Shown here piece after piece: positions 26,240 through 36,162 of a stretch of DNA of 64,000 bases. How positions within the stretch are numbered: the first letter of the stretch is position 1; every line of letters begins with the position of its first letter. The position numbers were made by a program, and so were the translations under genes. Source of the stretch: Sutcliffiella horikoshii (GTDB taxonomy: Bacteria; Bacillota; Bacilli; Bacillales; Bacillaceae_I); contig NZ_JAIVKY010000002.1 of assembly GCF_020524325.1 (NCBI RefSeq), positions 496,001 to 560,000 on the forward strand, written 5' to 3'. The notes beneath the pieces were generated by a model. The model saw only the letters and a list, made by a program, of their open reading frames with translations, was not told where the DNA came from and searched no databases.

Positions 26240-27226
26240 CTATTGGTTAATTTTTTCCGGCTTCAGTTGTTCTTTAAAGGAGAAAGCACCAATACGTTTA
26301 TATTTTGCATAGCGGTGTTCAATTAACTCTTCCGCAGTGAGGGGCATCAGATCTTGAAGAGACTCTTTCAAGATTTCCCTGATTCCTTTTGCTTGAACAT
26401 CCACATTTTTATGGGCACCGCCCTTTGCTTCCGGAATGATTTTATCAATGATTCCTAAATCATGCAGATCTGGTGCAGTAATCCTCATGGATTCTGCGGC
26501 TTTCTTGGCGAGACTGGCATCCTTCCACAGGATAGCAGCTGCCCCTTCTGGTGAAATAACAGAATAGGTGGAGTTCTCAAGCATGTGCACATGATTTCCT
26601 ACGCCAAGTGCAAGGGCTCCCCCACTTCCTCCTTCACCGATAACGATACAAATAACCGGCACTTTCAAACCTGCCATCTCAAAAAGGTTTTTGGCAATGG
26701 CTTCACTTTGGCCGCGCTCTTCCGCAGCTTTTCCAGGGTATGCACCCTTCGTATCAATGAAACAAACGATAGGGCGATTGAATTTTTCAGCCTGATACAT
26801 CAATCTTAATGCCTTGCGATATCCTTCCGGATGCGGCATACCGAAGTTTCGGCGGATATTTTCTTTCGTATCCTTCCCGCGTTGATGCCCAATAATCGTG
26901 ACAGGTACGCCGTCAAATTTTCCAATGCCTCCAACAATTGCTTCATCGTCTCCGTAATATCGGTCGCCATGTAATTCTAAGAAGTTCGAAAAAACTCGTT
27001 CTATATAATCCAATGTAGTGGGGCGCTCGGGATGTCTGGCAATTTGAACGCGATCCCACGGGCTTAAGTTTCCATAGATATCTGTTTCTAGTTTTTCTAG
27101 TCTTACTTCTAACTTCTCAATTTCGCTCGTCAGATCCATGTCACTATTTTTCGTGAACTCTTTTAATTCACCTATCTTTTTGCGAAGCTCTACAACCGGT
27201 TTTTCGAATTCCATTTCTCCTACCAT
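26240..27226 (-). CDS. accA: Acetyl-CoA carboxylase, carboxyltransferase subunit alpha (AccA)
   Basis: With AccD forms the carboxyltransferase that moves CO2 from biotin to acetyl-CoA, giving malonyl-CoA for fatty-acid synthesis. 328 aa; [17 protein letters not shown], the substrate-binding [21 protein letters not shown] (crotonase-fold oxyanion loop) and [16 protein letters not shown] are all intact. Its ATG lies inside the end of accD (seven-base overlap) with GGAGGGGAG, so translation is coupled and the two subunits are made in balance. Confidence 0.97.
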   Translation of the reverse strand: MVGEMEFEKPVVELRKKIGELKEFTKNSDMDLTSEIEKLEVRLEKLETDIYGNLSPWDRVQIARHPERPTTLDYIERVFSNFLELHGDRYYGDDEAIVGGIGKFDGVPVTIIGHQRGKDTKENIRRNFGMPHPEGYRKALRLMYQAEKFNRPIVCFIDTKGAYPGKAAEERGQSEAIAKNLFEMAGLKVPVICIVIGEGGSGGALALGVGNHVHMLENSTYSVISPEGAAAILWKDASLAKKAAESMRITAPDLHDLGIIDKIIPEAKGGAHKNVDVQAKGIREILKESLQDLMPLTAEELIEHRYAKYKRIGAFSFKEQLKPEKINQ

Positions 27227-28083
27227 CTCGTCTCCCCTCCTCCCTGGTGTATATCTAATAGGTTTGTTAAGGTTTCTTTTAACTCAAGACGAGGAATAAC
27301 CGCATCTAGTTGACCACATTTCAATAAAAATTCGGCAGTTTGAAAGTCTTCAGGAAGGTCTTCCCTAATGGTTTGCTCGATGATACGTCTGCCGGCAAAC
27401 CCTATCAAGGCTTTCGGTTCTGCAAAATTATAATCTCCTAATGATGCAAAACTTGCAGAAACACCACCAGTAGTCGGATGAGTCATCACCGAAATGATTA
27501 ACCCGCCACTTTCACTATGAAGTTTCAAAGCACTACTAGTTTTGGCCATTTGCATTAAACTTAAAACACCTTCCTGCATTCTTGCACCGCCAGAAGCTGT
27601 GAAAATGAGGAATGGCACTTTCTTTTCTTTTGCCTTTTCAATGGCACGGGTGATTTTTTCTCCGACTACCGATCCCATGCTTCCCATACGAAAAGTTGAA
27701 TCCATAACGGCAACAACAAGAGGAAAACTATTAATTGTTCCTTCACCCGTCACAACCGCCTCATTGATTCCGGTTTTCTTTCTGTCACCCTCTAGCTTTT
27801 CCAGATAGTTCGGGAAATTAAGAGGATTTTCAGAAACCATATCCTCGTCATATGCAATAAAGCTGCCTTTATCTAGCAAGCTTTGAAGTCTTTCTTTTGC
27901 ATTCATGGGATGATGGTGGCCACAGTGCAAACAGACCTTTAGATTCTTCATTAACTCTTTTGTATACATTATTTTTTTACAGCTCGGACACTTGGTCATA
28001 ATTCCTTCTGGTACATCTTGATTTGCTTGTTCCGATGGAATGGATGCGTATTTCTTCTTCTTTGTAAACAAATCCTTCAACAA
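27220..28083 (-). CDS. accD: Acetyl-CoA carboxylase, carboxyltransferase subunit beta (AccD)
   Basis: Beta subunit of the carboxyltransferase, 287 aa. The N-terminal zinc ribbon CPSC ... CLHCGHH (about residues 32-55) is complete, followed by the crotonase fold with [21 protein letters not shown] and [17 protein letters not shown]. The start codon is TTG at 28083, ten bases after GGGAGG; no ATG is near. A FapR-like operator lies about 44 bp upstream. Confidence 0.96.
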   Translation of the reverse strand: MLKDLFTKKKKYASIPSEQANQDVPEGIMTKCPSCKKIMYTKELMKNLKVCLHCGHHHPMNAKERLQSLLDKGSFIAYDEDMVSENPLNFPNYLEKLEGDRKKTGINEAVVTGEGTINSFPLVVAVMDSTFRMGSMGSVVGEKITRAIEKAKEKKVPFLIFTASGGARMQEGVLSLMQMAKTSSALKLHSESGGLIISVMTHPTTGGVSASFASLGDYNFAEPKALIGFAGRRIIEQTIREDLPEDFQTAEFLLKCGQLDAVIPRLELKETLTNLLDIHQGGGETRW

Positions 28084-28126
28084 AACAACAGAACCTCCCT
28101 TAATTACAGAAACTTGTTACTTAGTT

Positions 28127-28143
28127 TTGGTATTTGGTACTAA
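28127..28143. promoter_or_regulatory. Possible FapR operator upstream of accDA
   Basis: TTGGTATTTGGTACTAA has 14 of 17 positions in common with the TTAGTACCT-N2-TACTAA form of the FapR palindrome; the right half GGTACTAA is exact. FapR represses fatty-acid genes in Firmicutes and is relieved by malonyl-CoA, the product of AccAD, so the location is sensible. Confidence 0.4.
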
Positions 28144-28269
28144 TAACAGGTCAAAATATAGGTAAGCAAGGCTGTTAACATTATTTCAATAAACAAATTC
28201 CTTTACTTACCTTTATACTCATACTGTTAATGTAACGGAAACTCCACGAAGGATGTTGTAGATTCTTGT

Positions 28270-28884
28270 CTACTTATAATCGACAATTTCCGTAAAATGT
28301 TTTTCATATAGTTTTATTACTTGTTCCGCCTGTTTTTCTCTCATCGCCTCTAGTAACTCTTCTAACACACCACTCTCTATCATATTATCCTCTGAGATAA
28401 TACGTGCATAACTATTGACAAGCGTCCATATTCTTAGCATCAAACTGTTATCTACTATCGTCACTATTGCTTTGAAAAGTTCTGTCCTTGAAGTGGGAAC
28501 GGAGAGCATTTCTCTCAGATTCTCATAATCTTTAACAGAAGCTTTTTTCATAAATAACTGGATGCATGATTTCTCTATCTCCAGTTTGGTTTCTAAGAGA
28601 TCGTTTTTGGTCTTGTCTTGCTCCAAAATGAAGGTTCCCAATAGTTCTACCAGGTGATGTTCCTTGAAATCTTTTATGAATGTTCCTTCTCCGCGCCTTG
28701 TCTCGATAAGACCCAAGAGCTCCAACGCCCGAAGTGCTTCTCGAACAGAGGACCGCCCGACATTCAATCTGTCGGACAGTTCACGTTCGGAAGGAATCTT
28801 GTCTCCTGCTTTCAGACCGTCTGCTACAATGATGGCCCGAATTTTTTTGACAATCTCTAGATACATTTTCGTAGGTGTAGTCAT
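28270..28884 (-). CDS. GntR/FadR-family transcriptional regulator
   Basis: 204 aa. An N-terminal winged helix-turn-helix (about 10-75), with SERELSDRLNVGRSSVREAL and GLIETRRGEGTFI, is the GntR signature. The C-terminal all-helical part is an FCD-type ligand domain but shorter than usual, and the metal-ligand D-x4-H pattern is not evident. It starts three bases after the ytsJ stop with a weak ribosome site, so it is cotranscribed with malic enzyme and may sense a C3/C4 acid or acyl-CoA; this is inference from position. Confidence 0.85.
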   Translation of the reverse strand: MTTPTKMYLEIVKKIRAIIVADGLKAGDKIPSERELSDRLNVGRSSVREALRALELLGLIETRRGEGTFIKDFKEHHLVELLGTFILEQDKTKNDLLETKLEIEKSCIQLFMKKASVKDYENLREMLSVPTSRTELFKAIVTIVDNSLMLRIWTLVNSYARIISEDNMIESGVLEELLEAMREKQAEQVIKLYEKHFTEIVDYK

Positions 28885-28887
28885 AGA

Positions 28888-30126
28888 CTATTCACTTTTT
28901 CCAATAATAGCTGCACGTCTGGTTTTTTCTGCTACTTCTTCCGGATCGACCTTGATACGGGCTACTCCGGTTTCCATTGCAGCCTTTGCTACAGCTGCTG
29001 CTACAGCAGGAGCTACACGCGGATCAAAAGGTGCTGGAATGACATAATCATCACTTAGCTCATCAGCAGAAACCAGGCTTGCAATTGCTTCGACCGCAGC
29101 TATTTTCATTTGTTCATTAATGTGGGTTGCTCTCACATCAAGCGCACCTCGGAAAATTCCTGGAAACGCCAACACGTTATTTACTTGGTTTGGAAAATCG
29201 GAACGACCTGTCCCTACCACACTGGCACCAGCAAGCTTTGCTTCTGCCGGCATGATTTCCGGATTCGGGTTGGCCATGGCAAAGATGATGGAATCTTTGT
29301 TCATGCTTTCTACCATCGCTTGTGTTAACGCTCCTTCAACAGACACCCCGATGAACACATCAGCGTCTTTCATTACATCAGCTAATGTTCCTTCCACTTT
29401 GTTACGGTTTGTATAACTAGCAACTTCCGCTTTTACACTGTTCATTCCAAATGGACGTCCTTCATAGATGGCTCCTTTTGAATCGCACATTGTAATGTCC
29501 CTTACTCCATATCGATATAGTAATTTGATGATGGCAATACCTGCTGCACCTGCACCATTGGCCACCACTTTAATTTCTCCAATATTCTTTTTCACTAGTT
29601 TCAGAGCATTTACAAGACCTGCAACCGTTACAATTGCTGTACCGTGTTGATCGTCATGGAAAATAGGGATATTCGTTTCTTTCTTCAGTCGCTCTTCCAC
29701 TACAAAACAGTTTGGAGCAGCGATATCTTCCAAATTCACCCCACCGAAAGTAGGCTCCAGAAGTTTCACCGTTTCGACGATTTTATCTACATCTGTCGTG
29801 TTTAAGCAAATCGGAAATGCATCCACTCCAGCAAAGCTTTTGAACAATACCGCTTTTCCTTCCATAACCGGCAATGCTGCTTCAGGACCGATGTTTCCTA
29901 GACCCAATACTGCTGTACCATCTGAAACGACAGCTACCATATTGCCTTTCATCGTATAATCATAGACTTTGTTTTTATCATCATAAATCGCTTTACATGG
30001 TTCAGCCACTCCAGGAGAATATGCCAGACTTAAATCTTTGGCATTTCTAACAGGTACCTTTGATTTGGATTCCAATTTCCCTTGGTGGATTTTATGCATA
30101 TGTAATGCTTCTTCTTTTAAAGACAT
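28888..30126 (-). CDS. ytsJ: NADP-dependent malic enzyme (YtsJ/MaeB type)
   Basis: Decarboxylates malate to pyruvate with NADP reduction. 412 aa from the ATG at 30126 (GGGGG nine bases upstream; twelve earlier in-frame codons lack a site). SLAYSPGVAEPCKAI and the FSFADVDAFP-like SFAGVDAFPICLNT form the substrate site, GNIGPEAALPVMEGKA the family signature, and VVANGAGAAGIAIIKLL the dinucleotide fold. Short form without the phosphotransacetylase domain, as in Bacillus. Between dnaE and accD, as in B. subtilis. Confidence 0.94.
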   Translation of the reverse strand: MSLKEEALHMHKIHQGKLESKSKVPVRNAKDLSLAYSPGVAEPCKAIYDDKNKVYDYTMKGNMVAVVSDGTAVLGLGNIGPEAALPVMEGKAVLFKSFAGVDAFPICLNTTDVDKIVETVKLLEPTFGGVNLEDIAAPNCFVVEERLKKETNIPIFHDDQHGTAIVTVAGLVNALKLVKKNIGEIKVVANGAGAAGIAIIKLLYRYGVRDITMCDSKGAIYEGRPFGMNSVKAEVASYTNRNKVEGTLADVMKDADVFIGVSVEGALTQAMVESMNKDSIIFAMANPNPEIMPAEAKLAGASVVGTGRSDFPNQVNNVLAFPGIFRGALDVRATHINEQMKIAAVEAIASLVSADELSDDYVIPAPFDPRVAPAVAAAVAKAAMETGVARIKVDPEEVAEKTRRAAIIGKSE

Positions 30127-30230
30127 GATACATGTCCCCCCTGCTATTTTTGTCATCCCCACTGCCTTTATTTCGTTAGCAACACATGATGACTTCCTAT
30201 TAATATATTTTCCATTTCATTATACTAAAA

Positions 30231-30266
30231 AAAACAAGGAAAAGGTGGTCTGACCACCTCCTTGTT
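30231..30266 (-). terminator. dnaE terminator
   Basis: ACAAGG-N4-GGTGG / CCACC-N-CCTTGT stem, followed on the minus strand by TTTTTTTTAG. Confidence 0.85.
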
Positions 30267-30285
30267 AACTATATCATAATATTAA

Positions 30286-33200
30286 TCATTGTAAAGATTT
30301 TTTGAATACGACGTTCTCATTTCCAAGAATCGTTTTAAGCTTCAACAAACATTCTTCTGAAGGTGTTACATACAAGGTCGGCTGCAGCTTTATCGTCTTT
30401 TTCGCTTGCGTATAATGCACATACACCGACGATGGACCATGATGCGTTTTCAGCACTTTTTGAAGGTGTTGAAACACTTCTTGCTCATGTTTTTCTTCGT
30501 CTATCTGTAGAAAAAGATCGCCAATCAGATGTGCATATTGTTCTATCAATGTATCAATTTCGATGATATTTTTGATAATCAGCTGGACTTTCCCTTCCCG
30601 TTCTTCGAGATTTCCCTCCACCATTAACGTTTCCCCAGTCTTCAATACATGTGAAAACCGTTTATAAAGTTCTGGAAACGCTACTGCTTCTAAGTCGCCT
30701 GATTGATCGGAGAGCGTAAGAAATGCCATGAGATCTCCCTTTTTTGTTCGAATCACTCTTTCATTAGATATGAAACTTCCGACTCTCACCTTTCTTAGAC
30801 CTGTGGACGGAAGATCCAGAATTAAGGTGGCGCCACCCAGCTGAAAATATGCGGCGAAAGGTTCTGTCGGATGTTTGGATAGATAAAAGCCAAGAGCCTC
30901 TTTCTCCATTTGCAATTGTTCCGTCAGCTGTAACGGCTCCACCTTCACATACTTCGGCTTAATATTGAATTCTTCTTCCAAGAAAAAGTCAATTTGATTG
31001 TCATCGGACGGCATGACAAGCTCTGCATGCTGCATGGCTACATCTAAAGTAGCAAGAAGAGTGGCCCTGTCCTCCCCAAACTCATCCATGCTCCCACCAA
31101 AAATAAGCATTTCAATGGTCTTTCGATTGATTTTAGAAGAAGCTCTGTTACAAAAATCAAACAGGTCACTAAACCCTTTTTTTCTGCGCTCTTCTATCAG
31201 GGCTTTTATTGCCTGCACTCCCACTCCTTTGATTGTTAACAAGCTAAAGCGGATTCCTGCCTCTTCCACTTGAAATGCAATTCCACTCTTATTGATAGAG
31301 GGTGGCAGGACTTGTATACCTTTACGCTTCGTCTCTGTAATATATTGAGAAAGCTTCTGCTCACTTCCCATCACACTGGAAAGAAGTGTCGCCATGAAAA
31401 TTTTTGGGTGGTTTGCTTTCAGATAGGCAAGCTCATAAGAAATCATACTGTAGGCAACTGCATGGCTTCGGTTAAAACCATAGTCGGCAAATCGTACAAT
31501 CAGATCATAGACAGAGTTGGCAACCTTCTCGTCATAGCCTTTCTTTAAACACCCTTCTACAAAATGCGCACGTTCTTTGGCAAGCACTTCTTTCTTTTTC
31601 TTTCCAACCGCTCTTCTTAACAAATCCGCTTCACCCAGGGAGAAGCCAGCCATCACCGCAGCAATTTGCATGATTTGCTCTTGATACACAATAACCCCAA
31701 ATGTTTTTTCCAAAATAGGGATCAGGTCTGGATGCGGATATTCCACTTTTTTCAGTCCATGCTTGCGCTCAATAAACAAAGGAATTTGTTCCATTGGACC
31801 CGGCCGGTATAGAGCATTGACTGCCACGATATCTTCTAGATTCGAAGGCTTAAGCTTTGTCAGAACTTTTTTCATCCCTGGTGACTCTAATTGAAATATC
31901 CCGGATGTATCCCCCTCACTTAACAGGCGGAAGGTTGCTGCGTCGTCAAGTGGTATATCTTCGATGTGATGTTTGGTTTCTTTTTTCACTTGATGGCGGA
32001 TGCTTTGAATCATCGTTAAGTTTCGCAAGCCAAGGAAATCCATCTTCAGGAGACCAAGCTCCTCAAGGGTTTCCATCGTGTATTGAGTAAGGTAGATGTC
32101 TTGCTGGCCCGCTTGGATCGGTATTAATTCCGTTAGTGGCTTATGGGTAATGACCACCCCTGCAGCATGTGTGGAGGAATGACGTGGCAGCCCCTCAATC
32201 TTCTGCGCTGTTTGGAAGGCACGCTTTCTTTCCTTTGTCTCGTTAATCGCGTTTTGCAATTTTTCATTCTCTTGATATGCCGCATCAAGGGTAATGCCAG
32301 GTCTTGATGGAATCATCTTAGAAATCATCTCAAGCTCTTTCCCAGAAAGATTTAAGGCTTTTGCAACATCACGCCATGCAGCCTTTGCAGCCAACGTACC
32401 AAATGTGATGATTTGGGCAACATGAAGTTGACCGTACTTTTCGGCCACATAACGGATGACTTCATCGCGTTTATTATCTTGAAAATCAATATCAATATCC
32501 GGCATCGTGATACGCTCGGGATTTAAGAATCTTTCAAACAACAGATCATGCTCAATTGGGTCCACATCTGTAATGAAGAGGGAGTAAGCGACTAATGAAC
32601 CTGCTGCAGAACCACGACCAGGACCGGTCAAGATCCCCGCATTCCGTGCATAATACATAAAGTCCCAGACAATTAAGAAGTAGTCACTGAACTTCATCCC
32701 TTTAATGACTTGAAGTTCATATTGAAGGCGATTCTTATACTCTTGAGAAGGTTCCCCGATCCTTTTATGAAGCCCTTCCCAGCAGATCTTCTCTAAATAA
32801 TCGTCTGCATTTTCCTCCTCAGGAACCGGATAACTTGGTAGAGCTGCTTGTCCAAACTCCAGTTCCACATGACATTGGTTACTAATTTTCCATGTATTCT
32901 CCAATGCATCCGGAATATCTTCAAACAACTGTGTCATTTCATTTGTTGCCCTTAAATAATCAGGCGCCTCTTTAGGCAAGGATTCTAGCTTGGTGCCTTG
33001 TTTAATGCTGCGTAAACACTCATATACAAAGATATCCTCTTTCAGAAGATAATGCACCTTACTCAAGGCCACGATTGGCAACTGATTATGCCTTTTCATC
33101 GTCGTTTCAGATTGTTCCCTTGACTCTGCTGTATTCCGATCAATCCCGAGATACACGCTATCTTGCTCGAACAAATCCAAATAAGCTTCCGCAGATTGCT

Positions 33201-33612
33201 CTTCATTTTGCGCAAGTTCAGATTCAGAGCCAGATAAAATTGCAATTAATCCTTTGGTATAATGCTTCAGCCATCTTTTCGGAACTCCTAGTGGCGACTT
33301 GGTTTGAACGACACTAGATAACTTCATCAGGTTCGTAAATCCTACGTTATTTTTTGCCAAAAGAATGATAGGATATGTTGATTCCTCTTCCTCCCCGTCC
33401 GATAGAACCGATAGCGTCAGACCGATGATCGGCTTGATGTTGGCCGCTTTACAAGCTTTGTAAAAATCAACAGCCCCATACATCACATCTTCATCTGTAA
33501 GCGCAAGGGAGCCTAAACCAAGCTCATTGGCACGCTCCACAAGCTTAGAAAAACGGACTGAACTGTTCAGCAGGCTATAACTGCTTTTTATATGTAAATG
33601 AACTACACTCAT
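30286..33612 (-). CDS. dnaE: DNA polymerase III alpha subunit DnaE (DnaE3-type Firmicute replicase)
   Basis: Replicative C-family polymerase; in B. subtilis DnaE extends primers before hand-off to PolC. 1108 aa: PHP domain at the N-terminus (HLHIKSSYSLLNS, LALTDEDVMYGA), GPGRGSAAGSLVAYSL and MPDIDIDFQDNKRDEVIRYV with the catalytic aspartates, then GFNRSHAVAYSMISYELAYLKANHP, a helix-hairpin-helix region (about 800-860) and a C-terminal OB fold (MAFLTLSDQSGDLEAVAFPE). PHP metal ligands are partly degenerate (HLHIKSSYS in place of HxHT-type), fitting a lack of proofreading. Confidence 0.96.
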   Translation of the reverse strand: MSVVHLHIKSSYSLLNSSVRFSKLVERANELGLGSLALTDEDVMYGAVDFYKACKAANIKPIIGLTLSVLSDGEEEESTYPIILLAKNNVGFTNLMKLSSVVQTKSPLGVPKRWLKHYTKGLIAILSGSESELAQNEEQSAEAYLDLFEQDSVYLGIDRNTAESREQSETTMKRHNQLPIVALSKVHYLLKEDIFVYECLRSIKQGTKLESLPKEAPDYLRATNEMTQLFEDIPDALENTWKISNQCHVELEFGQAALPSYPVPEEENADDYLEKICWEGLHKRIGEPSQEYKNRLQYELQVIKGMKFSDYFLIVWDFMYYARNAGILTGPGRGSAAGSLVAYSLFITDVDPIEHDLLFERFLNPERITMPDIDIDFQDNKRDEVIRYVAEKYGQLHVAQIITFGTLAAKAAWRDVAKALNLSGKELEMISKMIPSRPGITLDAAYQENEKLQNAINETKERKRAFQTAQKIEGLPRHSSTHAAGVVITHKPLTELIPIQAGQQDIYLTQYTMETLEELGLLKMDFLGLRNLTMIQSIRHQVKKETKHHIEDIPLDDAATFRLLSEGDTSGIFQLESPGMKKVLTKLKPSNLEDIVAVNALYRPGPMEQIPLFIERKHGLKKVEYPHPDLIPILEKTFGVIVYQEQIMQIAAVMAGFSLGEADLLRRAVGKKKKEVLAKERAHFVEGCLKKGYDEKVANSVYDLIVRFADYGFNRSHAVAYSMISYELAYLKANHPKIFMATLLSSVMGSEQKLSQYITETKRKGIQVLPPSINKSGIAFQVEEAGIRFSLLTIKGVGVQAIKALIEERRKKGFSDLFDFCNRASSKINRKTIEMLIFGGSMDEFGEDRATLLATLDVAMQHAELVMPSDDNQIDFFLEEEFNIKPKYVKVEPLQLTEQLQMEKEALGFYLSKHPTEPFAAYFQLGGATLILDLPSTGLRKVRVGSFISNERVIRTKKGDLMAFLTLSDQSGDLEAVAFPELYKRFSHVLKTGETLMVEGNLEEREGKVQLIIKNIIEIDTLIEQYAHLIGDLFLQIDEEKHEQEVFQHLQKVLKTHHGPSSVYVHYTQAKKTIKLQPTLYVTPSEECLLKLKTILGNENVVFKKSLQ

Positions 33613-33704
33613 TAATCATCACACCTTATTTAACGCTTCCATTTTATACTTTCATTATAGGGGCTATTCTGTTCCAAACACAATGAAGAAACTTCTCCAT
33701 TAAC

Positions 33705-33737
33705 ATCACATACTTACCTCACCCTGTCCATATATAT
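33705..33737 (+). promoter_or_regulatory. Possible sigma-E promoter for ytrHI
   Basis: CATACTT (33707-33713 region) and CATATATAT, 13 bp apart, resemble the sigma-E pair ATA-T / CATAnAnT, about 30 bp before the ytrH ribosome site. ytrH and ytrI belong to the sigma-E regulon in B. subtilis. Confidence 0.4.
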
Positions 33738-33763
33738 GAATAAGGACAGAAAGGATGATGAAA

Positions 33764-34099
33764 ATGGACGTTAAAGATCCATTCGTCGCTACCCTTATAT
33801 TCAGTTTTTTCATTGCTGTCGGGGTAATACTTGGAGGAGCTATCATCGGTGGAATTGCTGCTTTTCTAGTAGGGGACCCACCTTTGACGAGAATGTGGAG
33901 CCTGGCAAAAAGTTTGAAAATCTGGGCGATCGTCGCAGCCATCGGAGGTACGTTTGACACCTTTTATAATTTGGAAAAAGGACTGTTCAACGGCGAAACA
34001 AAATTTTTAGTAAAGCAGTTGCTTCTAATCATCTCTGCAACCGGCGGCGCCCAAACTGGAGCACTCATCATCAGCTGGCTTACTCAGGAGACCTTATAA
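33764..34099 (+). CDS. ytrH: Sporulation membrane protein YtrH
   Basis: 111 aa with three hydrophobic segments (IFSFFIAVGVILGGAIIGGIAAFL, WAIVAAIGGTFDTFY, LLLIISATGGAQTGALIISWL). YtrH is a mother-cell sporulation membrane protein in B. subtilis, needed for full spore resistance. AAAGGA is eight bases from the ATG at 33764; ATGs at 33755 and 33758 fall within the ribosome site. The gene is divergent from dnaE and one base ahead of ytrI. Confidence 0.85.
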   Translation: MDVKDPFVATLIFSFFIAVGVILGGAIIGGIAAFLVGDPPLTRMWSLAKSLKIWAIVAAIGGTFDTFYNLEKGLFNGETKFLVKQLLLIISATGGAQTGALIISWLTQETL

Positions 34100-34100
34100 C

Positions 34101-34601
34101 ATGAGGGTTCCTCCATATAACCGCGATCCCGGGTGGCAACGTTTTTTTTCCGGGGTGGTAATGGGTGCAATTGTAGGATGGTTGATATTCATGCTTATGT
34201 ATGGCGTCACTTTGGAAAAAAATATTGGCGATCTTATAAAATATAAGGAAGAAGTGAAAAGCTATAAAAACAGAATTCATATACTGACAGAGGACAATGA
34301 CAAATTAAAAGAGGAAAAAGATCAGTTGAAAATAGAAGACTTCAAAATATCCATTACCAATCACGAAAAATACATGCTCAACTCGTTCAGCCGTTCCTCT
34401 ATCATTGCCAGAATTACAGAGGATCTTAACGACCAGGTCTCAAAAGATGTCGCAAGCATTAAAGACAATCGCCAATTGCTTATAAAAGTTATTGAAAACA
34501 AAAGCTACACCCTCGATGACAAACGCTATTACTTCGAGGTTGATTTTCTTTATATCGACACAACCATTGAAATGGACTTGTTAATAGTGAAAATGGAATA
34601 A
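34101..34601 (+). CDS. ytrI: Sporulation membrane protein YtrI
   Basis: 166 aa: short basic N-terminus, one membrane helix (about 14-34, FFSGVVMGAIVGWLIFMLMYG), a coiled coil (about 40-80, rich in K and E) and an outer domain ending in a beta-rich segment (YYFEVDFLYIDTTIEMDLL). Known in B. subtilis as a sigma-E protein encoded with YtrH. AGGAG within the ytrH end, one-base gap, so coupled. Confidence 0.85.
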   Translation: MRVPPYNRDPGWQRFFSGVVMGAIVGWLIFMLMYGVTLEKNIGDLIKYKEEVKSYKNRIHILTEDNDKLKEEKDQLKIEDFKISITNHEKYMLNSFSRSSIIARITEDLNDQVSKDVASIKDNRQLLIKVIENKSYTLDDKRYYFEVDFLYIDTTIEMDLLIVKME

Positions 34602-34646
34602 GAAGAGGAAGCGTCTGCCATTTAGTGCCGTCACTTCCTCTTCTTT
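34601..34646. terminator. Bidirectional terminator ytrI/nrnA
   Basis: AGAAGAGGAAG / CTTCCTCTTCT stem between the convergent ends of ytrI and nrnA, with A and T flanks. Confidence 0.8.
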
Positions 34647-34650
34647 GTTC

Positions 34651-35601
34651 CTACTCCCCTTGCAATTGGGCACGTGTTGCTTCAATCAGGTCAGCAAGAA
34701 CATGGTCCGCTTCTTCCCATTTATAGATAGATGCCCCGGATGCCAACGGATGACCTCCGCCGTTATACTTTTTGGCAATTTCATTAACGATGGTCCCCTT
34801 CGAACGGAGCCTCACCCTGATCTGATCTGCTTCTTCTATAAAAAATGCCCACGCCTTAACGCCTTCAATATTACCAAGCATCCCCACCAACTGCGATGCC
34901 TCAGAAGGAAGTGCATTATATCGTTGCAAAATATCAGGTGTAATTTTCATGGAAGCAATTCCATTCTCATGCATCGAAAAATTCTCCAAAACATATCCGC
35001 TAAGCTTGGCAATGTGCAATTTGGTGCGGTACAGTTCATCATAAAGCTCCGTCATCGAAAATCCGTAGCTCAACAGTTCACTCGCATACTGGAATGTCTT
35101 CGTGTTTGTGCTTTGGAAAAGAAATCTGCCCGTATCGCCTATAATGCCCGCAAAGATTAGTCTAGCAGCCTCTTTTGTCATGACCCAACCCTGGTTTTTC
35201 CCGGCAAGGTATAACTCATAAATCATTTCGCTAGTGGAACTAGAATCCGTATCCACCCACATCAAATCCCCATATCTGTCCTCATTCGGATGATGGTCGA
35301 TTTTTATCCATTTAGCCGCAAGCTTGTATCGCTTATCACAGATACGATCGGTATTTGCAGTATCACAGACAATCACAAGAGCTCCGTCGTAACTGGAGTC
35401 CGGTATCTCATCAAGCTTGCTCAAGAAGTTCAATGACTCCTCCGCTTCCCCCACGCGATACACCTTTTTTTCCGGATAACTTTCCTTAATCAACTCAGCC
35501 AATCCACATTGCGATCCATATGCATCCGGATCCGGCCTGACATGACGGTGAATGATGACCGTATCATGCGCCTTAATTTCATCTATTATCTGCTGCCTCA
35601 T
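34651..35601 (-). CDS. nrnA: Oligoribonuclease/pAp phosphatase NrnA (YtqI, DHH family)
   Basis: Degrades nanoRNA and dephosphorylates pAp. 316 aa: DHH domain with HRHVRPDPDAYGSQCGL, VCDTANTDRI and the DHHPNEDRYGD motif, then a DHHA1 domain with the nucleotide-binding GGGHPLASGASIY near the C-terminus. All metal ligands are present. Single gene on the minus strand, divergent from ytpI, in the B. subtilis position. Confidence 0.95.
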   Translation of the reverse strand: MRQQIIDEIKAHDTVIIHRHVRPDPDAYGSQCGLAELIKESYPEKKVYRVGEAEESLNFLSKLDEIPDSSYDGALVIVCDTANTDRICDKRYKLAAKWIKIDHHPNEDRYGDLMWVDTDSSSTSEMIYELYLAGKNQGWVMTKEAARLIFAGIIGDTGRFLFQSTNTKTFQYASELLSYGFSMTELYDELYRTKLHIAKLSGYVLENFSMHENGIASMKITPDILQRYNALPSEASQLVGMLGNIEGVKAWAFFIEEADQIRVRLRSKGTIVNEIAKKYNGGGHPLASGASIYKWEEADHVLADLIEATRAQLQGE

Positions 35602-35784
35602 CGTATGTAACCCTCTTTCACCTGATTCTTTTCTTTTATTTAATCACAGTTTCCCTGGTTCTCAAAGGAATATCATTTTAGTGCAAAAGTAGAATTTTGT
35701 TCACGAACACGTTACAATATAGCTTGTATGCGTATGATAGAATTATAACTATCATGTTTCAAATATATAAAGGAGTGTGTCCTT

Positions 35785-36117
35785 TTGGCTATTTTTGTTT
35801 TTCTCATTATCTTTTCATTAATGTTCTACTTGATGTATAAAGTAAAATACTTCCGCACCCAACTGCCAGCCGAAAAGAAATGGCTAAGCGCAAAATCCAG
35901 CATCGCCCTGGGAAGCTTCGTTTTCTTTTTTGGCGTCAATTCTCTTATTAACCCACTATCCACAGTTGCCATCGTGGTGGGAATTATTTTGATCGTTGTA
36001 GGATTAGGCAGCATCTGGGCCGGCTACAAAGCCTACCGTTTCTACCTGCCATTTGCCATTGAAGAAGCAGAAGCAGTTAAGGAAGCGGAAATGAAAGAGA
36101 AGACGGTTACGGATTGA
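35785..36117 (+). CDS. ytpI: YtpI family membrane protein
   Basis: 110 aa with three hydrophobic segments (about 1-18, 36-55, 60-85) and an acidic C-terminal tail (EEAEAVKEAEMKEK). TTG start eight bases after AAGGAGTG. Matches the YtpI family in length and in the segment RTQLPAEKKWLSAKSSIALGSFV-like pattern. Function unknown. Confidence 0.8.
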   Translation: MAIFVFLIIFSLMFYLMYKVKYFRTQLPAEKKWLSAKSSIALGSFVFFFGVNSLINPLSTVAIVVGIILIVVGLGSIWAGYKAYRFYLPFAIEEAEAVKEAEMKEKTVTD

Positions 36118-36128
36118 AGATGAGTTGT

Positions 36129-36160
36129 GTGAGAGTCGTTCCTTTTGGGGCGGCTTTTTT
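36129..36160 (+). terminator. ytpI terminator
   Basis: AGTCGTTCC / GGGGCGGCT stem with several G·T pairs, loop TTTT, then TTTTTTG. Confidence 0.65.
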
Positions 36161-36162
36161 GT

